64,000 bases of DNA from Actinobacteria bacterium IMCC26207 (GTDB lineage Bacteria; Actinomycetota; Acidimicrobiia; Acidimicrobiales; Microtrichaceae). Within the stretch, counting starts at the first letter, position 1. Each line of letters starts with the position of its first letter. A model generated the notes under the pieces. That model searched no databases. It saw nothing but the letters and a program-made list of their open reading frames with translations, and had not been told where the DNA came from. Of this stretch, positions 58,675-64,000 are shown one piece after another. The DNA is taken from NCBI GenBank assembly GCA_001025035.1, contig LCZK01000002.1, positions 1-64,000 on the forward strand, read 5' to 3'. A program made the translations under genes and the position numbers.

Positions 58675-60066
58675 ATGGGAACCCAGCTAGACACGCTTCT
58701 CAATGAGGCGCCTATGACGAACAAGCATTGGCGGGTATGGCTGCTTGCGGCAACCGGCATCATGCTCGATGGCTTTGACTTCTTCATTATCGGTGTGGCC
58801 TCACCTCTGATCGCAGAAGACCTTGGAGCCTCGCCTCAGCAGATCGGCCTGGTCTCGGCTGCAGCAATCGTGGGTGCAATCTTTGGTGCCTTCGGTTTGG
58901 GTCGACTCACTGACCGAATCGGCAGAAAGCTGGCCTTTCGTCTGGACTTGGGATTGTTCGTGGTGTTCGCACTGCTGTCCGGCATGGCATGGAGCATTCC
59001 GTCGCTGATCGCATTTCGGTTCATTCTTGGGATCGGGGTGGGCGCGGACTACCCAATTAGTGCGGCCTACATTGCAGAGATTGCTCCGGCACGACACCGA
59101 GTACGCCTACTCGTCGGGGCGTTCAGCTTTCAGGCTGTGGGGCAGGTGCTCGGGGCGCTCGTGGGTCTAGCCATTCTGATTGTTTTCGATTCGGTGTCAT
59201 CTTGGCGCTACATGCTGGCCTTCGGTGCCGTACCGGCAGTGCTCATTATCCTGCTCCGACGTGGGGTACCCGAAAGTCCGAAGTGGTTGGCCGCTCAGGG
59301 AGAACACGAAGAAGCTGCAGAAGTTGCCAGCATGTTTGTTGGTCACAAAGTCGAGGCCTCAATGATTCAGGCCGATACTGAAGATGCCGCTGAGACGGCG
59401 GGTTCGTATCGAGAGTTGTTCCAGGGAGGCATGCGAAGGCTCACCATACTCACCACTATTCCGTGGTTCCTGATGGACATCGCAACATACGGAATCGGGG
59501 TCTTTACCCCGGTGATCATTGCGACCCTTGCGATCCAAAGCGACGGAAGCACCCTGTCTGATGCAATCTCCTCGACTGAGGGTGCGGTGTTCATCGACTT
59601 GTTCTTGATCGTGGGGTTTGCCGTGGCGCTCGTTCTGATTACCAGATTCAGACATACCACCATGCAGATTGCCGGATTCCTAGCAATGGGCGTTGGTCTG
59701 CTCACGTTGGCGTTCTCGACAACGTTCCCGGAGGACAGCATGAGAAGCCTGGTGTTGGTCTTTGCTGGGTTCATCGTGTTCAACATCTGCATGAATGCGG
59801 GGCCCAACTCGACGACATTCCTGCTACCAGCCGAAGTCTTTCCGACTCGCGTGCGGGCCACTGGCCACGGTCTTGCAACTGCTGCAGGCAAGACCGGCGC
59901 AGCCGTGGGCGTGTTCTTCTTTCCGATACTCGAAGCCGACCTAGGCCTTGGCGTGCTGCTACCCCTGATTGCAGGAGGCTGCGTGCTTGCAGCAATCGTG
60001 ACGGCGGTGGCACGAATTGGGGTGGTTGCTTCTGATGGGGTGTTCGCTGGTCAGTCGCCACCCTGA
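58675..60066 (+). CDS. MFS transporter, sugar/phosphate-porter type
   Basis: This 463-residue protein has 12 transmembrane helices. Motifs of the sugar-porter/phosphate:H+ symporter group: LDGFDFFIIGVASPLIAEDL in the first helix, GRLTDRIGRKLAFRLDL (the DRxGRK loop), FILGIGVGADYPISAAYIAE, PESPKWLAAQGE after helix 6, and LPAEVFPTRVRATGHGLATA. GADYPIS is reminiscent of Pho84-type phosphate porters. The substrate is inferred only. The start is uncertain between ATG 58675 and ATG at residue 14. It is convergent with hisF, 4 bases apart. Confidence 0.88.
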   Translation: MGTQLDTLLNEAPMTNKHWRVWLLAATGIMLDGFDFFIIGVASPLIAEDLGASPQQIGLVSAAAIVGAIFGAFGLGRLTDRIGRKLAFRLDLGLFVVFALLSGMAWSIPSLIAFRFILGIGVGADYPISAAYIAEIAPARHRVRLLVGAFSFQAVGQVLGALVGLAILIVFDSVSSWRYMLAFGAVPAVLIILLRRGVPESPKWLAAQGEHEEAAEVASMFVGHKVEASMIQADTEDAAETAGSYRELFQGGMRRLTILTTIPWFLMDIATYGIGVFTPVIIATLAIQSDGSTLSDAISSTEGAVFIDLFLIVGFAVALVLITRFRHTTMQIAGFLAMGVGLLTLAFSTTFPEDSMRSLVLVFAGFIVFNICMNAGPNSTTFLLPAEVFPTRVRATGHGLATAAGKTGAAVGVFFFPILEADLGLGVLLPLIAGGCVLAAIVTAVARIGVVASDGVFAGQSPP

Positions 60067-60070
60067 TTAC

Positions 60071-60901
60071 TCAGGCTGGGCGAACCGCTACACCCGCTGC
60101 GGCAAGGGCTTGCTTGGCCTGTGCGATGGTGAACTCTCCAAAGTGAAAGATCGAGGCGGCAAGAACCGCGTCGGCGTGACCAGTGACTGCTCCTTGAACA
60201 AGGTGATCAAGTGTTCCCACTCCCCCAGATGCAATGACTGGCACCGAGCATGCAGCCGAGACTGCTGCGGTGAGTTGCAGGTCGAACCCCTCTTTGGTTC
60301 CGTCACGGTCCATCGATGTGAGCAGAATCTCGCCTGCACCTAGCTCAACTGCGCGGGCTGCCCACTCAACTGCGTCAAGGCCAACCGCAGTGCGTCCACC
60401 ATGGGTAAAGACTTCCCAACTCAGCGAGCCGGTCTGAGCGCTCCCCGAAATTTCTTGTGATGGGGCCTCTTCTCCCGAGCCGGATTGAGTAGCGAATACT
60501 CGCCGGCGGGCGTCGATGGCAACCACCACGCACTGCACGCCAAACTCGTCAGCAATCTCTGAAATCAGCTCTGGGCGATCTACTGCTGCAGTATTGATCC
60601 CAACCTTGTCGGCCCCCGCCCTCAACAAGCGTCGGGCATCTTCCACCGTGCGTACGCCGCCACCAACAGTGAACGGGATAAACACTTCTTCTGCTGTGCG
60701 GCGAACCATCTCGATGGTGGTCTCTCGCCGATCCGAAGACGCAGTGATATCCAAAAAGATCAGTTCGTCAGCGCCTTCTGCGTCGTAGCGGGCTGCTAGT
60801 TCGACTGGGTCGCCTGCATCACGCAGTTCGACAAAGTTGACACCCTTTACTACCCGGCCCGATTCCACATCTAGGCAGGGAATAACTCTGGTGGTCTTCA
60901 T
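60071..60901 (-). CDS. hisF: Imidazole glycerol phosphate synthase cyclase subunit
   Basis: This 276-residue TIM barrel has catalytic Asp11 in [20 protein letters not shown], the second Asp in [10 protein letters not shown], and [16 protein letters not shown]. It takes ammonia from HisH to close the imidazole ring. An insertion of about 20 residues ([20 protein letters not shown]) after [11 protein letters not shown] makes it slightly longer than usual. ATG 60901 overlaps the hisA stop by four bases. Confidence 0.97.
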   Translation of the reverse strand: MKTTRVIPCLDVESGRVVKGVNFVELRDAGDPVELAARYDAEGADELIFLDITASSDRRETTIEMVRRTAEEVFIPFTVGGGVRTVEDARRLLRAGADKVGINTAAVDRPELISEIADEFGVQCVVVAIDARRRVFATQSGSGEEAPSQEISGSAQTGSLSWEVFTHGGRTAVGLDAVEWAARAVELGAGEILLTSMDRDGTKEGFDLQLTAAVSAACSVPVIASGGVGTLDHLVQGAVTGHADAVLAASIFHFGEFTIAQAKQALAAAGVAVRPA

Positions 60902-61671
60902 GTCTCAGCCTCTTCGGCTGTGACTGGTGGTGCCTGACTGTTCCCCAAACCGGCACAGGCTGCAACAGCATCCTCTGCAGTGAATTGCCCTTCGTAGAGT
61001 GCACGTCCGACGATTGCACCTTCTAGAGCACGCCCTGCCGATTGGAGCTGGCTCAATGCAGTCAGATGAGCAAGCGTGCCGACACCACCAGATGCAATCA
61101 CTGGAATCGATGTTGCTGCCAAGACCTGCGAAAGCCCGAGCAGGTCGGGCCCCTCAAGCGTTCCATCCCTGCTGATCTCGGTGACCACGAGTGCAGCTAC
61201 TCCGGCATCTTCAAACGCTTTGGCAAGATCCAACAAGTCTGCTCCAGAGCCTTCAAGCCATCCACGAACAGCGACATCTCTACCGCGAGCATCGAGGCCA
61301 ACCGTGACGGGAAAAATCGCTGCAAGTGCGCGCACGAATGCTGGGTCTTCAAGTGCAGCAGTCCCAACCACCACTCTGGCAACTCCCGCTTCAAAGAGCG
61401 CTTCGGCAGCAGCCATCGACCGGATGCCACCGCCGGTTTGCACGGGAACTGCTACCCCCGCCGCAATATCGGCAATCACTGCACGGTTGACAGGTTCGCC
61501 TGTGCGGGCAGCGTCAAGGTCGACAACATGAATCCATGGGGCACCTGCGGATTCAAAGGCGCGGGCCTGCGCAACGGGATCATCGCCATAGACCGTCTCT
61601 TGGCCGTAATCACCTTGGTAGAGACGAACGCACTTTCCATCGCGCAGATCAATTGCCGGATAGAAATCCAT
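60898..61671 (-). CDS. hisA: Phosphoribosylformimino-5-aminoimidazole carboxamide ribotide isomerase
   Basis: This 257-residue TIM barrel begins [20 protein letters not shown] with catalytic Asp8, and [17 protein letters not shown] carries the second Asp; [19 protein letters not shown] is the family signature. ATG 61671 shares its A with the hisH stop TAA (TAATG); the much longer open frame upstream is out-of-gene overlap with hisH. As trpF is present separately, a PriA-type dual function is not required. Confidence 0.96.
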   Translation of the reverse strand: MDFYPAIDLRDGKCVRLYQGDYGQETVYGDDPVAQARAFESAGAPWIHVVDLDAARTGEPVNRAVIADIAAGVAVPVQTGGGIRSMAAAEALFEAGVARVVVGTAALEDPAFVRALAAIFPVTVGLDARGRDVAVRGWLEGSGADLLDLAKAFEDAGVAALVVTEISRDGTLEGPDLLGLSQVLAATSIPVIASGGVGTLAHLTALSQLQSAGRALEGAIVGRALYEGQFTAEDAVAACAGLGNSQAPPVTAEEAET

Positions 61672-62387
61672 TAGCCAGCCCGCCGTTGCGCCTGCTGCGC
61701 CGCCCGCTGCGCCGCCCGCTGAGCTCGAGCTTCTCGGGAACTCGCTGCAATGTTCACAAAGTTTCTGAGCACCGCTAGTCCAGCCTGTCCTGACTTCTCG
61801 GGGTGGAACTGAGTCGCAAAGACAAGCTCGCTCTGGGCGGCCGCCACAACGGATCCACCGTATTCGCACGTAGCGAGCAGGTACTGGCTTGGTTCGGCTG
61901 CAAAGGAGTGCACGAAATACATCCACGGGTTCTCGCCGAGACCTTCGAACAAGGGCGAATCGTTCATCAGGCTGAGTTGGTTCCATTGCATCTGCGGCTG
62001 CTTGACCCCTGGCTGGAGCCGGCGGACCGTGCCCGCGAACACACCGAGCCCAGCGATACCCGGGGACTCTTCGGAGGAGTCATATAAGAGTTGCATGCCA
62101 ACACAGATGCCAAGAAATGGCCGACCCGAGGCGACGGCATTGAGAGCCGCCTCGTCGAGGCCAGTCTGCGCTAGGGCTTCGCGGCAGCGACCGAATGCCC
62201 CAACACCTGGGAGCACCACTGCATCGGCCTGGGCGATCTCGTCTGCGTCGGCCGTTAAGAGTGCAACTGCACCTACATGCTCAAGGGCTTTTTCAGCTGA
62301 GCGCAAATTGCCAATTCCGTAATCCAACACGGCGATGGTTGGAGGGTTCGCCTCAGCATCGGTAGCGCCCGGGCTACCACTGCCCAT
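61671..62387 (-). CDS. hisH: Imidazole glycerol phosphate synthase glutaminase subunit
   Basis: This 238-residue class I amidotransferase has nucleophile Cys95 in FLGICVGMQLLYDSSEES and the His-Glu pair in TQFHPEKSGQAGL. It supplies ammonia to HisF. The C-terminal end AQRAAQRAAQQAQRRAG is made by a 12-bp tandem repeat (TGCGCCGCCCGC, about 61697-61720). The start shares one base with the hisB stop (TGATG). Confidence 0.96.
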   Translation of the reverse strand: MGSGSPGATDAEANPPTIAVLDYGIGNLRSAEKALEHVGAVALLTADADEIAQADAVVLPGVGAFGRCREALAQTGLDEAALNAVASGRPFLGICVGMQLLYDSSEESPGIAGLGVFAGTVRRLQPGVKQPQMQWNQLSLMNDSPLFEGLGENPWMYFVHSFAAEPSQYLLATCEYGGSVVAAAQSELVFATQFHPEKSGQAGLAVLRNFVNIAASSREARAQRAAQRAAQQAQRRAG

Positions 62388-62977
62388 CAGAGCGTTCCCT
62401 TGGTGGAAGGCACTGAGGTGCCTTCGATTCGCACTGCATCGCGTAGGGCCCTAGCAAAGGCTTTGACCGAGGCTTCCATGATGTGATGCGTGTTACGGCC
62501 GCGAATCAGGGTGAGGTGCAAGGTGATTCCTGCCGAGGTCACAACTGCGCGCCAGAACTCCTCCATGAGTTGTGGGTCAAACGGAGGGTCTCCCAGAATC
62601 TTCTCGCCGGGGCTATCGATCTGATAGTCAAGAAATGGCCTACCTGACAGGTCGAGTACTGCCTCAACTACGGCCTCATCAAGCGGAACTCGCAGGGATG
62701 CAAACCGACGCACACCTACCTTGGTTCCTAGAGCAGCTTTGAGGACCTCGCCGAGCAGAATCCCCGTATCTTCAACTGTGTGGTGCGCATCAATCTGTAG
62801 ATCGCCAGTGGCGTGCACCGTCAGATCCATGCCGCTGTGGCGGCCGAGTTGATCGAGCATGTGATCAAAGAATGGCAAACCCGTAGCGCAGTCAGTGTTG
62901 CCCTCGCCGTCTACCAACAGGGAAATAGAAATATCAGTCTCTTTGGTGGTGCGGGACTTGGAAGCGGATCGGCTCAT
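62387..62977 (-). CDS. hisB: Imidazoleglycerol-phosphate dehydratase
   Basis: This 196-residue single-function HisB has the two metal-binding His-rich repeats LPFFDHMLDQLGRHSG and DAHHTVEDTGILLG, then FFLDYQ-like FLDYQIDSPGE and IRGRNTHHIMEASVKAFARA. It has no fused histidinol phosphatase. ATG 62977 (MSRSASKSRTTKE) is taken over the upstream ATG six codons away because GAGACC precedes it and it fits the family length. Confidence 0.96.
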   Translation of the reverse strand: MSRSASKSRTTKETDISISLLVDGEGNTDCATGLPFFDHMLDQLGRHSGMDLTVHATGDLQIDAHHTVEDTGILLGEVLKAALGTKVGVRRFASLRVPLDEAVVEAVLDLSGRPFLDYQIDSPGEKILGDPPFDPQLMEEFWRAVVTSAGITLHLTLIRGRNTHHIMEASVKAFARALRDAVRIEGTSVPSTKGTL

Positions 62978-63071
62978 AGGTCTCAACTTTCTCACAGCGG
63001 CGGCTCATACATGCAGTCCATTACAACAATCGGCTCTGCCAGCGAACGCTTGGCAGAAACTTCAACCCCGG

Positions 63072-64000
63072 TTAAGTCAGAACTTCACCGAGCGCGTCGA
63101 GGAACTTCGTATTCTCTGCAGCAGTCCCAAGGGTCACCCGCAGGCAACCGCTGAGGCGCGGCCAAGAGGAGCAGTTGCGCACCAGAACGGACCGATCTAC
63201 CAGTCCCTGCCATACAAAATCTCCGAAATTACCTGCCAAAGCCGCATCAGAGTGAGTGTCAGCTTCAGGCGGGAGCGGCCGAAACAAGATGAAATTGGCC
63301 TCTGAAGGCCACTGCTGAACAGGAAGATCGGCGAGCGCTGAAGAAACTCTGGTTCGTTCGCCAACTAGTTCAGCAACTCGATGTTCCATTTCGCGGTGAT
63401 ACTCCAACGCCAACAGTCCAGCTGCTTGTGTCACAGCATCAAGGTGGTAAGGCAATAGGACCTTGTCGAGCTGTTCAATCACCCAGGTTGGGGCAACCAA
63501 GTACCCCAAGCGGAGAGCCGCTGCTGACCAGGTTTTCGAATATGTACGCGTCACAACAATGGAGCGTTCCTCTTGAATGAGACTCAATGCAGACCACGCA
63601 GCAAATTGCCCGTAGGCCTCATCAACAACGAGCAGGCCATCAACAGACTCAACAGCATCGAGAACTGCGCTGACCGTTGAGGAACTCTCGACCATGCCGG
63701 TTGGATTATTTGGCGAACACAAGAAGGTGATGCTTGGCCGGTGCTCAACAATGGCTGCGATGGCCTGATTCAGATCGAGTTGGAACTCGCTGTCTCGCTC
63801 GACCTGTTTCACCTCTGTTCCACAGACCTGCGCTATGTGCGGGTGTAGTGCGTAGGTCGGTTCAAAGGTGAGCACGGAACGACCGGGGCCGCCATAGGCC
63901 AAACACAGGCTCTGCAAAATTTCGTTCGAGCCGTTGGCCACACAGATATTCGCGGCAGTAATTCCGCCGGCAACTAACGGTGACTCCACCTGAGCAATCC
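63072..64000 (-). CDS. hisC: Histidinol-phosphate aminotransferase, 5' end cut by the window
   Basis: About 309 C-terminal residues of a class I/II PLP aminotransferase lie in the window; the frame is open through 64000, so the gene starts outside. Motifs: NGSNEILQSLCLAYGGPGRS, FLCSPNNPTGMVES, LLVVDEAYGQFA, and the PLP lysine in TRTYSKTWSAAALRLGYLVA. VLVRNCSSWPRLSGCLRVTL is the substrate-phosphate region typical of HisC. About 94 bases separate it from hisB; these hold no gene. Confidence 0.93.
   Translation of the reverse strand, partial: IAQVESPLVAGGITAANICVANGSNEILQSLCLAYGGPGRSVLTFEPTYALHPHIAQVCGTEVKQVERDSEFQLDLNQAIAAIVEHRPSITFLCSPNNPTGMVESSSTVSAVLDAVESVDGLLVVDEAYGQFAAWSALSLIQEERSIVVTRTYSKTWSAAALRLGYLVAPTWVIEQLDKVLLPYHLDAVTQAAGLLALEYHREMEHRVAELVGERTRVSSALADLPVQQWPSEANFILFRPLPPEADTHSDAALAGNFGDFVWQGLVDRSVLVRNCSSWPRLSGCLRVTLGTAAENTKFLDALGEVLT

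Noticed and set aside
60898..61671. Bifunctional PriA
   Set aside because: A complete trpF is present at 50098-50781, so dual function is not needed and cannot be inferred from sequence here.
60898..61986. hisA start far upstream giving a 362-residue protein
   Set aside because: The extra 105 residues overlap hisH in another frame and look unlike His[13 protein letters not shown] at 61671 is the proper start with a TAATG junction.

Overview
The window looks like chromosomal DNA of a high-GC Gram-positive bacterium (Actinobacteriota), most probably class Acidimicrobiia. The basis is inference from gene content and style: a Tad pilus assembly locus, an ANTAR-type response regulator, a four-S1-domain ribosomal protein S1, an F420-type luciferase-fold oxidoreductase, a DUF222/HNH protein, a separate trpF beside hisA, and an acyl-reductase/HAD fusion downstream of ddl. 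No 16S gene is present, so the placement is not proven. || Layout 1: about 1-17.1 kb is accessory DNA. It opens with the end of an IS3-family element that has cut into a pentapeptide-repeat gene. A pentapeptide-repeat lipoprotein, a winged-helix gene next to an iteron-like AT-rich site, and small membrane proteins and lipoproteins follow. Next comes an integrative-element core: primase-helicase and excisionase on the minus strand, diverging from a zinc-ribbon protein coupled to a tyrosine integrase on the plus strand. Then come four paralogous pentapeptide-repeat proteins (11.95-15.94 kb) that share a novel-looking C-terminal module. The block ends with DUF4236 and J-domain genes and a tRNA-Val whose 3' end faces the element, which is the usual geometry of a tRNA-targeted island. 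|| Layout 2: 17.5-29.1 kb holds VOC and J-domain proteins, an MFS exporter, murF, and a translationally coupled plus-strand operon: ddl, acyl-CoA-reductase-like/HAD fusion, zinc alcohol dehydrogenase, LarA-like protein, acyltransferase. || Layout 3: 29.1-37.3 kb is a minus-strand Tad operon (cpaB, tadZ, tadA, vWA-tadB fusion, tadC, polytopic membrane protein) without pilin genes. 37.5-47.8 kb is housekeeping: rpsA with a repetitive acidic tail, a methyltransferase, polA, the ANTAR regulator, malQ, a tyrosine phosphatase, tRNA-Leu, a Bcp peroxiredoxin and HU. || Layout 4: 47.9-64 kb carries amino-acid biosynthesis. It holds trpA, trpB, trpF, trpC, trpE and hisI, interleaved with ygfZ, a J-domain membrane protein, a GroES-like gene, an F420-type enzyme and an HNH gene, and then hisF, hisA, hisH, hisB and hisC (cut by the window end). 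Many gene junctions in this part carry exact or near-exact tandem duplications of 15-24 bp. The best candidate for an undescribed system is the tandem pentapeptide-repeat array with its common leader and C-terminal module inside the integrative element.
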